A stretch of 64,000 bases of DNA, from NCBI RefSeq assembly GCF_024679095.1, contig NC_066512.1, positions 19,481,289 through 19,545,288 on the forward strand. Reading direction: 5' to 3'. The notes beneath the pieces were generated by a model. It searched no databases and had not been told where the DNA came from. It saw only the letters and a program-made list of their open reading frames with translations. Both the position numbers and the translations under genes were made by a program. Shown here piece by piece: positions 11,581 through 27,932 of this stretch. Each line of letters opens with the position of its first letter. Position 1 is the first letter of the stretch. The DNA is from Eriocheir sinensis (taxonomy: Eukaryota; Arthropoda; Malacostraca; Decapoda; Varunidae).

Positions 11581-12650
11581 CATTCTCTGCTTTGTAAAAT
11601 ACGAGAGTGAAAGAAGAGAAAGAAGGAAAGAAACTGCAGGGAGAAGATAAAATGAAGAGGAGGGAGGGATGAAACGCATGCAGGGAGAAGAAGCACAGAG
11701 GAGAGGAAGGAAAAGAATGTCAGGGAGGAAGAGGAAAGCGACAGGAATAAGGATGAAAGAGGGAGAAGGGGAAATAAAGAATAAAAGTGGGGACGTTAAA
11801 TTAAAGTTCTGAATAGATTACGAAAATAAGGTAAAAAAATGTAAATATAAGATAAAAAAAAGAGACCAAATAATACCGAAAGAAGGACAAACAAATACGA
11901 GGGGGAGACGAAGGAGGAGTGAAGGAGAAGAAAGAATCTGACGAGCAAAAAGAGGAGCAAACGGAGACACAGACGGATGGGATGAATGGTGGGAGATGAA
12001 GGGGAGTTCTGGGAGACTAGACAAAGGGCGACGCGGAGGCTGCAGGGAGCGGGAGGCAGATGAGAAGTAGGTGCAGAGGAAGGGAGAAAGCGGAGGAAAG
12101 GGAGCTGCAGAGGAAGGAAGGAGGCAGAGGAGACGTAGGTAGGGAGGAAGGAAGGAAGGAGGCAAAGGAGAGGTAGGAAGGGAGGAAGGAAGGAGGCAGA
12201 GGGGAAGAGATGAAGGGGAAGGAAGGAGGCAGAGGAGACGTAGATAAAGAGGAAGTGAAGAGGCAGAGGAGAGGTAGAAGCTGAGGAATGGAGATAGCAG
12301 AGGAGGGTGAGCTGAAGAGAATGGGAGTAAGCAGAAAAAAAAGGAGGTACATAGGAAGGAAGAAGGAAAGGAGAGATAGATGCAGAGGAATGGAGAAGGC
12401 TGAGAAGGATTGGGGAAGAGGAGAGAAAGAGAGATAAGGAAGAACGGAGAGAAGAGGAAATAGGAGAGAAAAAAAAAGCATCTAGGACCCGGTTGGAGGA
12501 AAGTAGGTGAGGGAGAGAGAAAGGGAGGTGGCAGAGGAGTGGGAAGGGTAGAGATAGAGGGAGATATGAGGAAGGTAGGAGAGAGGAGGAAACAGGAGGG
12601 AGAGAGAACAGCATGGAGGAAAGTGGGGGAGGGAAATCTGACCACAAGTA
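11580..12650. repeat. Kilobase purine-rich block with GGAAGG minisatellite
   Basis: The plus strand is almost all A and G for over 1 kb. Within 12,060-12,320 a loose unit of about 45 bp (GGCAGAGGAGACGTAG with GGAAGGAAGG) is repeated. Long minus-strand Ser/Leu/Pro frames are composition artefacts. Confidence 0.85.
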
Positions 12651-12681
12651 GTTTTCTCTCCCACCTTGTGACCGTCATCCC

Positions 12682-12691
12682 CACACACACA

Positions 12692-12729
<38 letters not shown>

Positions 12730-12737
12730 TAACTTAC

Positions 12738-12789
<52 letters not shown>

Positions 12790-12856
12790 CTTACTTTTTG
12801 ACTTACTTACAAATACACACGAACTCCCCCCCCCCCCCCACACACACACACACACC
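12682..12856. repeat. Cluster of three (CA)n tracts and poly-C
   Basis: CA runs at 12,682-12,727, 12,741-12,787 and 12,839-12,856, separated by related CTTACTTAC spacers. A C run of about 14 lies at 12,826-12,839. Confidence 0.95.
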
Positions 12857-13290
12857 TGGGCAGGGTCACGGAGGACGGGGCACTAATTAACCTTCCCCGC
12901 CAGGTATGCAAAATGAGGCTGCGGGAGACGAGACTCAAACATGTATTTATTTATCTCAACCCACACAAAATGAACTTGAAAAAAAAAATAATACAACAAA
13001 ACACTACGTAAACTCATCCTTTCGCATCTATTATCCACGTATTTTCTTATGCATATTTTTTTTTATAGCAAGAAGAGCAGACGAAGGAGAGAAGTACTTA
13101 ATGTCACGTACGGCAATTATTATTCGCGGAGGTTCTTATTAGCATATTTTAAATCCTCTCTTAACTCCCATACCCTGAGGGGGCTGCGGCCGCGTCCCCC
13201 TCTCACCCCACCCACCCTGAGGCAGAGATGGGAACGGGAGGGATGGAGAAGTGAACGATGGGAGGAACGAGGAGGGAATGAGGAAGGTGA
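12857..13290. other. Unique DNA without recognisable gene
   Basis: Mixed sequence with an A-rich centre (about 12,978-12,990). No supported feature. Confidence 0.5.
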
Positions 13291-13292
13291 GC

Positions 13293-13412
13293 AGGAGGAG
13301 GAGGAGGAGGAGGAGGAGGAGGAGGAGGAGGAGGAGGAAGACTGGCAGCTCCTTACATTTCCATACCTCCACCTAACCTTTGCAGAACTCCTCCTCCTCC
13401 TCCTCCTCCTCC
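13293..13412. repeat. (GGA)n and (CTC)n facing each other
   Basis: GGA triplets at 13,293-13,338 and the complementary CTC triplets at 13,388-13,412 form an imperfect inverted repeat with a spacer of about 50 bp. Confidence 0.92.
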
Positions 13413-13588
13413 TCTGTCTCTCAGGAAGGCTCGTAATGGCAGGATCCTCGTCTTCACATTATACGCTGATGCCGGAGGAAAAAAAAAAGAGAAAGAAAGA
13501 AAGGAAGAGAGAGAAAGGGAGAGACTCGCGTGCATCGGAAATGTGACGTTTCCCACACTTACTGTCGGTTCAGAGACGCAAATGACGC

Positions 13589-13589
<1 letters not shown>

Positions 13590-13675
<86 letters not shown>

Positions 13676-13683
13676 ATTATTAT

Positions 13684-13715
<32 letters not shown>

Positions 13716-14048
13716 TCAGCATCACCGGATGTAGCACTGACAACAACAATCATAATAACTATAACAACAAAAACAACAACATAAACAACAACAATAACAA
13801 TTAAAGATGACAGACAGCAGCAATAAAAACACACACCACTGCCACCAGCTGGATCATCCCCACCCCAACCGTTAAGACGAAGAAGAAGAACAAGAAGAAG
13901 AAGAAGAACAAGAAGAAGAAGAAGAAGAAGAAGAAGAAGAAGAAGAAGAAGAAGAAAAATGAAAACGAAGAAAACAACAAAAACACTAACAACAGCCCAA
14001 ACAACAACACAAACAACCATCATCACAAAACCAGAAGCCTTTGCCCAG

Positions 14049-14117
<69 letters not shown>
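13590..14117. repeat. Microsatellite mosaic (GT)n, (AGT)n, (CAA)n, (GAA)n, (CA)n
   Basis: A GT run of about 82 bp (13,590-13,671) is followed by AGT (about 13,685-13,715), CAA-rich (13,740-13,800), GAA (13,878-13,956) and CA (14,051-14,117) tracts. The outer GT and CA runs are complementary across about 380 bp. Confidence 0.95.
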
Positions 14118-14120
<3 letters not shown>

Positions 14121-14354
14121 GCACGCAGGAGGCAGACAACCCACCAAAGAACCTAAACAAAGAAAATCTAACAAAAAATCAGACCCACACATCTTTCCGT
14201 GGCAGCCTTGACGTGACGGGGGAATGACAGGCACACAAAAAATACAAGATGAGAGGGGAAAAAAATCATGGATGGGGGAAAATTGAGAGAAAAAAACATG
14301 GATGCGAGAGATATGGAGGGAAGGAGAGGAAAGGGGGAGAGAGGGATGGGATAC

Positions 14355-14745
14355 ACCTGTCCACTCCTACTGTCTTTCCTTCTCCCTCACCTGTATCCTT
14401 CACCACTAACCCACTTCCTCTTCTCCCTCTTCCCTTGATTAAAATAAAAGGCAAGGGTGTTTGAGAAGGGATGGGAAGATACTACTGTCCACTCCTGCTG
14501 TTTTTCCTTCTCCCACACCTGTGTATACCTTCACCACTAACCCACTTCCTCTTCTCCTTCTTCCCTTGATAAAAATAAAAGGCAAGGGGTAAAGGGTGTT
14601 TGAGAAGGGATGGGAAGATACTACTGTCCACTCCTGCTGTTTTTCCTTCTCCCTCACCTGTACCTTCACCACTAACCCACTTCCTCTTCTCCCTCTTCCC
14701 TTGATTAATATAAAAGGCAAGGGTAAAGGGTGTTTGAGAGGGGAA
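14355..14745. repeat. 133-bp tandem array, 3 copies
   Basis: The anchor CACCACTAACCCACTTCCTC starts at 14,401, 14,532 and 14,667 (spacings 131 and 135). Copies are about 90% alike by eye and include a conserved ATAAAAGGCAAGG block. Confidence 0.94.
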
Positions 14746-15088
14746 AGGAAATGACGGATCCAGTCTAATAAATGGATGCTGCAGTTCGACATCGATAAAT
14801 GCAGCGTCTCCCGAAATTGACCTATCTTTCGGCCACTCTTCTTGACATTTTTGTAGAAGCAGTGAGTAGCGTTTTTTTCTCATTATTGTTTCCTTTTTTT
14901 TTCTTTTTTCTTTTTTGCCCTTGAACTGTTTCCCCTACTGTAAAAATAAAAAGGGAAAAAAATCTGCTAAAGTAATTTCGGATAATAATTCAGTTCCTAG
15001 TCATTCCAATGGCGAAAGAGATTTGTGTGTGGTGTCTGATACTCGACCCAAGAATTGATACATAACCGCGCCAAAAGTATTAGAATTA
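14746..15088. other. AT-rich unique DNA
   Basis: T-rich then A-rich runs, without a supported feature. Confidence 0.5.
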
Positions 15089-15307
15089 GGGCCGTATTAC
15101 CAAACATTTCGTCGCCCAAGTTCATCTATTTGACAAGGCTTTCCTAGGAGTCTGAGGCATTTCCAGGAGTAGTTTTAAGACCCTGGTGGTAGTTTAACCC
15201 TTCTTCTGTACCATGAACCTAAAAAAAAGACTCATTAGAACCCGATTGACCCCCTCTTTGACGTTTAGAAATAGCTGATGTGAGAGGCGAGTCTTATAAT
15301 ACCGACC
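15089..15307. mobile_element. 219-bp MITE with TA target duplication
   Basis: The left end GGGCCGTATTA and the inverted right end GGTCGGTATTA match at 9 of 11 positions. Both outer edges are flanked by TA (15,087-15,088 and 15,308-15,309). The interior is non-coding. TA duplication and short TIRs fit a Tc1/mariner-superfamily MITE. Superfamily assignment is inference. Confidence 0.6.
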
Positions 15308-15319
15308 TAGTAACAAGAT

Positions 15320-15720
15320 CACAAAGCTTTACCAAGGCTGTATCTGGCACCTGTTAGGCCACCCTTGATTATGTTCTTCAGTTTGTGTGTCATTATTACA
15401 GGCATTGGTCTCTCGAATCAGTAAAAAGAAAATTACCAAAAGATTCCAAAGGCTTAGAAACTTACCGTACATAGAAAGATTAAAAAGGAACTTAATTTGC
15501 ATTCTTTGGAAAATCAAAAAACAGCAGGGTGATGTAAGTTGCTTTGAAATGACTGAAGGAGATTACTGATGGGAATTTAGACGAAAAATATACTGAAAAT
15601 AGATGTTAGAACGCGTAGAAATAGGTATATATAGTACAAATCCAGGTTCAAGAAGGATACAAATAAATACAGGTTTACGAATACGGTAGTGAATGAGCAG
15701 ATACGTATAGCTTGAGCGAA
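15320..15720 (+). mobile_element. Decayed CR1-like LINE reverse transcriptase fragment
   Basis: This copy is related to the one at 9.1-9.7 kb but has many frameshifts. Recognisable pieces in order are APVRPPL (about 15,350), KRFQRLRNLPYIERLK (15,440-15,490), a degenerate RFKKDTNKYRFTN (about 15,650) and VNE (about 15,690). It lacks the 3' octamers and starts 13 bp after the MITE at 15,089-15,307. Confidence 0.8.
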
Positions 15721-15993
15721 CACGACTGAGAGTTTTGAATGGAAGTAAGAAAGATGTGTGAAGGGGAGGGCTGTCTGTGAGTGATTCATTCTCAAGAGCT
15801 CCTGTGTGCAGACCGTGTGGACTCCTGCAGCCTCCTGATATCCTTGAGTATTCTTGGGAAGGGAAGGGAAGGGAAGGGAAGGGGAGAGGAGGAAAAAAAA
15901 AAGGAGAAGTAGAGCATGGAGGCGCAAGACGGCATTAATCCTATCAAACAAGGGAGTGCCTGGCTACGCATCAAAGGAGATCGATGGGAAAAG

Positions 15994-16211
15994 AGGAGGA
16001 GGAGGAGGAGGAAGAGAGGAAGAGGAGGAGGAGGAGGAGGAGGAGGAGGAGGAGGAGGAGGAATGGAAGGAAGAGGAGAAGGAACATGCACCTCAGTCGC
16101 ATCTTTCCTCTCTATGATATTTTTTTTACTCTCCTCTCCCAACCAGAGCAAAGGATTTTCGAGTTCTCCTTCACTCCCCACACTAACTTTTGACCGGTGT
16201 TTTGTTTACCA

Positions 16212-16259
<48 letters not shown>
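15994..16259. repeat. (GGA)n tract and (CA)n microsatellite
   Basis: GGA triplets with GAA interruptions at about 15,994-16,062, and a CA run at 16,213-16,259. A GGGAA pentamer run lies upstream near 15,855-15,882. Confidence 0.94.
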
Positions 16260-16261
<2 letters not shown>

Positions 16262-16333
16262 AACAACCTTTCCTCTCCAGTTCATATTCTTAACACACCA
16301 TTTTTTCCAAGGAGGGGCAGGTAAGGGGAGAAA

Positions 16334-16373
16334 GGGGGAGGGGGAGGGGGAGGGGGAGGGGGTGGGGGAGGGG
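16334..16373 (+). repeat. (GGGGGA)n, strong G-quadruplex candidate
   Basis: Six runs of five G's separated by single A or T bases, plus a final G4 run. Loops of one base between G5 tracts are the most favourable arrangement known for G-quadruplexes. Confidence 0.9.
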
Positions 16374-16719
16374 CGCACAGGTTATCCATACAGATGCGTG
16401 AGGGAATGGAGGCGATTTCCGGCGAACCTTTTCTTTCTTTGTTATGCTTTTTTTTTTTTTTACAGGTAGTGGATATAGACTGGCGAGGGTGGAAGGGTTA
16501 GGCGTGTGTGTGTGGGGGGGGGTAAGCTGAGAAGATCTGGCCGTGGTGGAGGGGGGTGAGGTGACATGCAAGGGGGTGAAGGGGTGGAGTGGAGTAAAGA
16601 TGTGGAGAGGGTAGAGAGAGAATACGAAACTGTAGTGGGTGAAGGTTGTTGTTGTTGATGGAGGTGCTGAGGGTAGGAAAGGACTGCGAGGTAAGGAGAT
16701 GAGAGTGAGGATGTATTTA

Positions 16720-17048
16720 TTTTTTTATTTTTTTTACATCAGAGGACACGGCTCAAGGTCAATAAAAAGAGTACAAAAAAAAGCCCGCTATTCGCCGCTC
16801 CTATAAAAGATAAAAGTAAAGAGTAGCCAAAAGAGATAGATGAAATAGGAGCATGAGATGAAATGCAAGGGATCAGAATAAAAAAAAATAAAAGAAACAT
16901 CGAAGCTAGAAAGATTGAAGGTGTGACATAGAGAAAGAAGAGTGTGAGTTAGGAGGTAAAACAGAGACGATGATTTTTTTCTACAGCATGGAAGGCGGCT
17001 CAAAGGCAAAAGAAAAGGAACAAAAAGGCCTGCTAGACGATGCTCCAA
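16720..17048. mobile_element. Two copies of a dispersed ~75-bp repeat, 240 bp apart
   Basis: Both copies follow a T run and read ACA(T)CA, GGACACGGCTCAAGG or GGAAGGCGGCTCAAAGG, an A-rich stretch with ACAAAAA, then GCCCGCTATTCGCCGCTCC or GCCTGCTAGACGATGCTCC. They span about 16,733-16,803 and 16,979-17,046. A weak third copy may lie near 17,905. I believe this motif is common in decapod introns; its class is unknown to me. Confidence 0.55.
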
Positions 17049-17175
17049 CGACAGAAAACAGAACAAGAGGTCAAATAAAGAGGTCAACAGATTAAATAAG
17101 AGTGCGAGAGAGGTATGTAACTGATGAAAAGCATAAAGGTAAAGGTCAAGGTTAGAGTGAATGAAGATGTGACGC

Positions 17176-20573
<3,398 letters not shown>

Positions 20574-20804
20574 AATCAACTAGTTTAATAAGGCGATTTG
20601 GATTTAATGACCTTCACCACAGTGCCCCCTCAGGCCAATCGCCCCCCCCCTACCCGCCCCTCCCCCTTCACCCCCCTCCTCCCTTCCCTCCCCCCCCTCA
20701 CACCCTCGCCTATCGTAATCACATCTCTAACACACAAGTCCTCGTAAGCTGCTCGCCTCTTAACGTCTCTGCCTCGCCTTGATTAGTTAAGCAGATAAAA
20801 AAAC

Positions 20805-21150
20805 AAAAGGAAACAAATGAATAGGAGAAATGAATATGAGGAGAGGAAAGAAGAAAACAGAAAATACATAAGGCAAATAATTAGAGTATAGAAGAGAAGG
20901 AAGCAGAAAAAAGGAAGAAAACAAATGGAAATACATGAATGGGACAAATGAATGTAAGTAGAGGAAAGAAGAAAACAGAAAATAGACAAGACAAATAATT
21001 AGAGTGTAGAAAAGAAGAAGCAGAAAAAAAAGAAAAAAAAAGGAAATACATGAATAGGAGAAATGAATATGAGTAGAAGAAAGAAGAAAACAGAAAATAT
21101 ATAAGGTAAATAATCAGGGTATAGAAGAGAAGAGAGCAGAAAAAAACAAG
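20805..21150. repeat. 117-bp tandem array, 3 copies
   Basis: The anchor GAGGAAAGAAGAAAACAG or its GAAGAAAG variant starts at 20,843, 20,961 and 21,076 (spacings 118 and 115). It is A/G-rich. A C-rich stretch at 20,640-20,700 lies upstream. Confidence 0.92.
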
Positions 21151-21587
21151 GAATGAAGAAGACAAGTAATGAACACGTATAAAGCACAGGAAATAATAAC
21201 TAAATAAACTGTTTTACCGGAGAGATTATCAAAAAAAAAAAAAAGTACAGTAAGGATTTTTTTAATATATAACTTCTCTGACCCAGTATCGAAAAAAAAA
21301 ATACTTCAGAAAAATCTACACAAACAAAATTACGACCATGAATATTAACGATAACAATAATAATAAAAAAAAAAAAAACGGGGGCACGCCGACACGCCAA
21401 AACTGTAAGTGATATTAGCGAACGTAAATAGAAAACAAAAAACAAAAAAACAAGAGAAGGAAAAACAAAAACTCGTAAAGTTTTCTACGACCACACACAA
21501 AAAAAGAACGATATTTACCAACATGATGAACGAGATGATGATGAAAACCTTTGGAGATGAAATTGAACGAGCATGAAGAAGATTAAA

Positions 21588-21634
<47 letters not shown>
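21151..21634. other. A-rich unique DNA ending in (GA)n
   Basis: Several A runs (about 21,230, 21,290 and 21,365), then a GA run at 21,593-21,634. No gene seen. Confidence 0.7.
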
Positions 21635-21637
<3 letters not shown>

Positions 21638-21749
21638 AAAAAGGATATAAAAAGCGGAGAAGTGAAGCGAGAATTTAACAACAGGGGAAGCGTGAGAAAG
21701 AAAGGGAGAGGAGGAGGAAGGGAGAGAAGAGGGAGAGAGAAAGAGATGC

Positions 21750-22890
<1,141 letters not shown>

Positions 22891-22904
22891 GAGGCTTACC
22901 TGAA

Positions 22905-23960
22905 AAACACCTGCCTACCTTGATTACTTTCTTCCTCCCTTTCCTCCCTCCTTCCTTCCTCTCCCCACTTATCTCTCTCTCCCTTCCCCCCTTTGTATCT
23001 ATCCATCTCTGTAGCCATTGTTCTTATTCTCTCTCTCTCTCTTCATATCATCGTGTTATTAAGTTATAAGACTCTTCCCATTCTCTCCTCCCGTAATAAG
23101 TCACCTCTTCCCTCTTCCTCCTATTCTTCCCTCTTCCCTCCTCCTCTTCTTCCTTCCTCCTGTCACAAACATTAATTACATTTTCCTCTCTCTTCCCCTA
23201 CCTTATTAAGCCTCTGATGATTATTCTCTTACCTTCCTTCGCTTTCCTCTTTCCCCTCTTTCCTTCCTCCCTCCTAACCCCTATTACCTTCCTCTCTCTT
23301 TCTTCCCATTCAGTTAACGCATCTCCCTTCTCCCTTTCTTCCTCCTTCCCTTCCTTCTCTAACGTTACCTGCTTTTTCTCGTTTCTAATCTTCTCTAACT
23401 TCCTCTCCCTTTTCTCCCTTCTTTACCCATCCACTTTTCCCTTCTCTCTTTTCCTCCCTTATCCTTATCTGCTCTCTTTTCTCTAATCCTCTCTAACTTC
23501 CTTTCCCCTTTCTCCCTACCTTACCCCATCTTTCTCTCACTCCTCCCTTTCCCTCCCTTCTTTCTTCACTTTTACCCTCATTCCTTCCCTTCCCTATCGT
23601 TATCTGCTCTCTTTCTCCTCTAATCCTCTCTAACTTTCTTTCCCCTTTCTCCCTCCCTTAAACCATCTACTTCTTCCATCTCCCTTTCTCTTCCCTCTTT
23701 TCTCCTTCTAACCCTTCTCCCCTTCCCTCTCCCTTCCATAACGCTATCTACTCTCTCTTGCCTCTAATCCTTTCTACCTTCCTCTCCCTTTTCTCCCTCC
23801 CTCACCTTATCTTCTTCTCCCTCTATCATTTACCTCAAGCGTCATACCCTCTTACTTTCCTACCCTTCCTCTTTCTGCCTTCTTATCTGTTCTCTCGTCC
23901 TTATTCCTTTTAAACTTCCTTTCCCCTTTCTCCCTCCATCACCCCATCTATCTCTCCCTC
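22905..23960. repeat. Pyrimidine-rich block with ~136-bp degenerate array
   Basis: Composition flips from purine to pyrimidine near 22,905. CTAATCCTCTCTAACTTCC or its variants starts at 23,385, 23,483, 23,619, 23,764 and about 23,900 (spacings 98, 136, 145 and 136). Confidence 0.85.
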
Positions 23961-24375
23961 CTCCCTTTCCCTCCCCCTTCACTTCCCTCCCCCCCTCCGG
24001 ACCTCTTCCGCCAAAGTGCTCCTCCTTCCGGTCAAAGAGTGATGTGGAGGAGGAGCAGGAGGAGGAGAGGGAGGGAGAGAGAGGGAGAGAAAGTGAGAGA
24101 GAGGTGGGGAGGGGAAGGATGGGGGTGTGGTAACCTTTCCCACGACCTCCAAAAGGACATGTTGAGGTGACGGGAGGAGGAGGAGGAGGTGCCACTCGAG
24201 CCCTTTAATTAATAGGTGAGAGCTTTTGTGGTTGAGTGGCCATTTTTTTTCTTTCTTTTTTGCCTTTGTCGTGAAAGAGAAGGAGGAGTTAACGCGACAA
24301 TTGGCAGCGTTTGGGGATTACTGACATTGACGTTGTTGGTTTTGTTATTGTTGTTGGCTATCTCTTCTTGTTTTC

Positions 24376-24378
<3 letters not shown>
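23961..24378. other. Unique DNA with GGA tracts
   Basis: GGAGGA runs near 24,042-24,065 and 24,172-24,190. No gene recognised. Confidence 0.5.
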
Positions 24379-24470
<92 letters not shown>

Positions 24471-24827
24471 GTGAAGACATAAATGATTACAATAGAGAAG
24501 AGAACATAAGAAGAAAGACCAAAAACGTAGCACAATAATTACTACTACTACTAATAATAATAATAATAATGTTAATCCCACTAAGCCCTGAAAACAACAA
24601 CAACAACAACAACAACAGGAAATAGCGTATGTATTCCCTTCTACGCCACACGTTCACACACACAAAGGACGTTCATGCATATGCACACACACACACACAC
24701 GCACACACGCACATGACATACTTAAAAGACCCAACCCATGCACACACACACACACACACACACACACTAACAAAGCTCTACTTCAGAATGTTCCTTTCCT
24801 TCAATTTATCTACTTTTTCAATTCTTT

Positions 24828-24862
<35 letters not shown>
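24379..24862. repeat. (CT)n, (ACT)n, (CAA)n and (CA)n tracts
   Basis: CT at 24,379-24,468, ACT/AAT triplets at 24,540-24,570, CAA at 24,594-24,615, CA at 24,683-24,714 and 24,741-24,768, CT at 24,832-24,862. Confidence 0.95.
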
Positions 24863-24868
<6 letters not shown>

Positions 24869-25310
24869 CTATTCATCTCCATTTATCTACACTTAACTCT
24901 TTGTGCGAAATCTTTTTATATCTTTTTCTCAGTTCTTGTTCTTCTGTTTTCTTTAATACATGTTAGCCACTTTCTTTTCTCCCACGGTTTCTCAATTTTA
25001 TCTCCCCTTCTCTTGCTCCCTCCATTTCCTGCTCCATTTTTTTCTCTCTCTCTCGCTTCTTCCGCCTCATCCTCTTCCCCTTCTCCCTCCCTTGGTCTTG
25101 TTTTCGTTCATCTGTATTGAAATTTCTCTCCCCGTTCCCACCATTTTATTTCGAGGGTTCCCTTTCTCTCGCTTGTCCACGGTTTATTGCCCCTTGCTCT
25201 TTATTCCCTCCACCTCCCCTGCTGCGCCGACAACAGCAACAACTTCAACACCACCACCACCACCATCATCATTGCCACTACTACTACTACTACTACTACT
25301 GGCAATGCTG
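24863..25310. repeat. Pyrimidine-rich DNA then (CAC)n and (ACT)n
   Basis: C/T-rich to 25,200, then CAC triplets at about 25,246-25,272 and ACT triplets at about 25,277-25,300. Confidence 0.85.
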
Positions 25311-25613
25311 CTTCTACTGCATACTACTTTTCACCATAACCACAATAACAAAGAATAATTATAGTAATACATGTGCTACTACTATTACTTTTACAATCAC
25401 TATACTCTCTCAGTGGATTTAAATGGTTATACAAGACGTAATATTTCACTATTTAAGCTACTATTACTACTACTATTATACCACTCGTTCAATGGATTTA
25501 TATAGTTATGTGGGAGGTGGTATTCATTATTTTAGCTAGACTAGATTCACGTTGTTCTATTTGTTCTATCTCCATATCTGTTACTGTATTGCGTTGTTAC
25601 TTGAATTAAAATT

Positions 25614-25892
25614 ATGGCCGCTCTCTACACCAAGATCCGTCTCAAAGGCATCACAGCTGTCAATCCTTATACTGGGGCAGGCAGACGTATCTATATTCCC
25701 GCGGCGTCTCGGCTTTCTTTAATATGCATCCGCTGTGTCTTGCTCTTTGCCCGGCCTTCAGCACGAGGTCTCCGCTGTCTACATCTCGCTCCAGTTCCTT
25801 CACTAGCTTTTAAATCAGTGTTAAGTCTCTCTTCTTTCTTCTCTTCGATATTCCTAATTCGTATTATTCGTGACTTATATTTTATTTGGTAG
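25614..25892 (+). other. Unassigned 92-codon open frame in unique DNA
   Basis: Unlike most frames here, this one starts at an ATG in a fair context (AAAATTATGGCC) and is not repeat-derived for its first 60 codons (MAALYTKIRLKGITAVNPY...). It then degenerates into Ser/Phe/Ile-rich sequence. I recognise no family and see no clear splice sites. It may be chance. 25,311-25,613 is AT-rich and empty. Confidence 0.2.
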
Positions 25893-25952
25893 CTTTTTAT
25901 GCTTTATCTTTTTTTTTGTTGTAGAATTTGTGTGTTCCTTTGTGTTTGTGTT

Positions 25953-25955
<3 letters not shown>

Positions 25956-26006
<51 letters not shown>

Positions 26007-26560
26007 GTAATGGTGGATTATCCAGTCATCCACCAACCCCATCACCATCATTTTTCATCACCACCACAATCATCACTACCTCCTTATACAATCCTCTCTC
26101 TCTCTCTCTTCCTCCTTCCTCCTGTTTCTCAGCCAAAGCAGCGTGACTCAACTCGAAATGGGTCGTAAAGAAGAATATTGTGGTAAAGAAAACTGCATGA
26201 GAAGAATAAGCAATGTAAATATAATGAAAGAGAAGAGGACAAAGAAGAAGAAGAAGAAGAAAAAGAAGAAGAAGAAGAAGAAGAAGAAGAAGAAGAAGAA
26301 GAAGAAGAAGAAAAACAAAGGAGAGAGACGAACAAGAACAAGGAGAAGAAGATTAAGAAAGAGAAAAAGAGAATAGCAACGACAACAACAACAACAACAA
26401 CAACAACAATGACAACAACATCCCCCCCCAAAAAAAAAATAATAATAAAAAGAATATCATTAGGCGTTAAAAAGAAATACATCCACGTGATAATGATGAC
26501 AGGTTTACGATGTACGATTTTTCACCACCACAACCACCACCACCACAACCACCACCACCC
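25956..26560. repeat. (GT)n, (AAG)n, (CAA)n and (CCA)n tracts
   Basis: GT at 25,956-26,004, AAG at about 26,244-26,311, CAA at 26,378-26,408, CCA at about 26,522-26,560, with short unique spacers. Confidence 0.95.
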
Positions 26561-26714
26561 TGTGTCCTTGTGGCGCATGGCAGCTAAATTATGAGATGTT
26601 CCTGGGGTCGGCGCCAAGAAGGTAATCGTGGGAACCTTCCGTCTCATTCACCTCGTCCACAACACTCCTCCACCTGCCTCCACTCCTGCCTCAATATATC
26701 CTTTTTCTCCTTCC

Positions 26715-26755
<41 letters not shown>

Positions 26756-27079
26756 CTTGATATTCCTTTCCTTCCTCTCACTTTTTTTCACATTTACTTA
26801 CACGCCAAAATACATTACGAAACACATAAGTAAGTGGAATAAGTGAGTGGAAGTAATAAGTGAGTGGAGAAATAAATAAATAAATATGTCTCAACGCAGT
26901 GCAAATATACGAATAAAAAATAATATCAGGGAAGTGGAACGAGGCATACGAGAAAACGAATATCATATTTGCAACGCAACTGCAATATTAAAAACATATG
27001 ACATAATTCACTTTTTAAAATTCGCAGCAAAAGAGAAAAAGAAATGAAATGAAATGGAGAAGGATGTATTTTTTTACCC
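26561..27079. other. Unique DNA with a short (CT)n
   Basis: A CT run lies at 26,718-26,752. The rest is AT-rich without a recognisable gene. Confidence 0.6.
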
Positions 27080-27545
27080 TCACTCAGATGATCCAGTTTC
27101 AATTTCTTGTTTATATACTTTCCTTCCATTGCCAATTATTCCTTTTCATCTTTTTTTTTTAATCATCAGTTCCTCTAATCATCCATTTGATCTCTCTCTT
27201 CTATCCTCCTCTTGCACGTCCTTCCTTCTTTCGTTTCAGTATCTGGTTTATATAATATTTTCCTTCTCTTGTTAATTATTTCCCTTTCATCTCTTTTTTT
27301 ATTTCAATCATCAGTTCCTCTCATCATCCATCCACTTTGTCTCTCGCTTCTCTCCTCCTCTCGCTCATTCTTCCTTCTTTCGTTTCCATTTCTGGTCTTT
27401 ATTTTCCTTCCCTGGTCAGTTATTCCTGTTTTATCTCTTTTTTCTTTTTTCAATCATCAGTTCCTCCCATCATCCATCCACTTTCTCTCTCGCATCTTTC
27501 CTCCTCTCGCTCATCCTTCCTTCTTTCATGTCAGTTTCCCTTTGA
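27080..27545. repeat. 146-bp tandem array, about 3 copies
   Basis: The anchor AATCATCAGTTCCTC starts at 27,161, 27,306 and 27,452 (spacings 145 and 146). It is T/C-rich. Confidence 0.93.
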
Positions 27546-27688
27546 TCATCTCGCGCTGCTTGCCTTTCCTCTGCCTCGCCTCCGCCTCCTCCCTGCTCTC
27601 CTTTCATTTTGCCTCCCGATCGTGTATCCATTTCAAGGCTCCCCTCTCCTCGTCTCTCTACAAACACCTCCCCTTCCTATACACACAC

Positions 27689-27794
27689 ACTCTCTCTCTC
27701 TCTCTCTCTCTCTCAACCTTTTTTTCCAATTTTACTCAAAATCTCAACGGATCAGCAAATTAGCCTTGATGATGTGCCTTTCTTTTTTCCTTTT

Positions 27795-27887
<93 letters not shown>

Positions 27888-27932
27888 CCTATTTATTTAT
27901 CTATCTATCTATCTGTCTATCTATCCGTCTAT
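27689..27932. repeat. (CT)n tracts and (CTAT)n
   Basis: CT runs at 27,689-27,714 and 27,799-27,882, then CTAT tetranucleotides at about 27,890-27,932. Confidence 0.96.

Noticed and set aside
11796..12783. Minus-strand frames of 283 and 321 codons
   Set aside because: Complement of a purine-rich block; Ser/Leu/Pro-rich in all frames, so composition alone explains openness.
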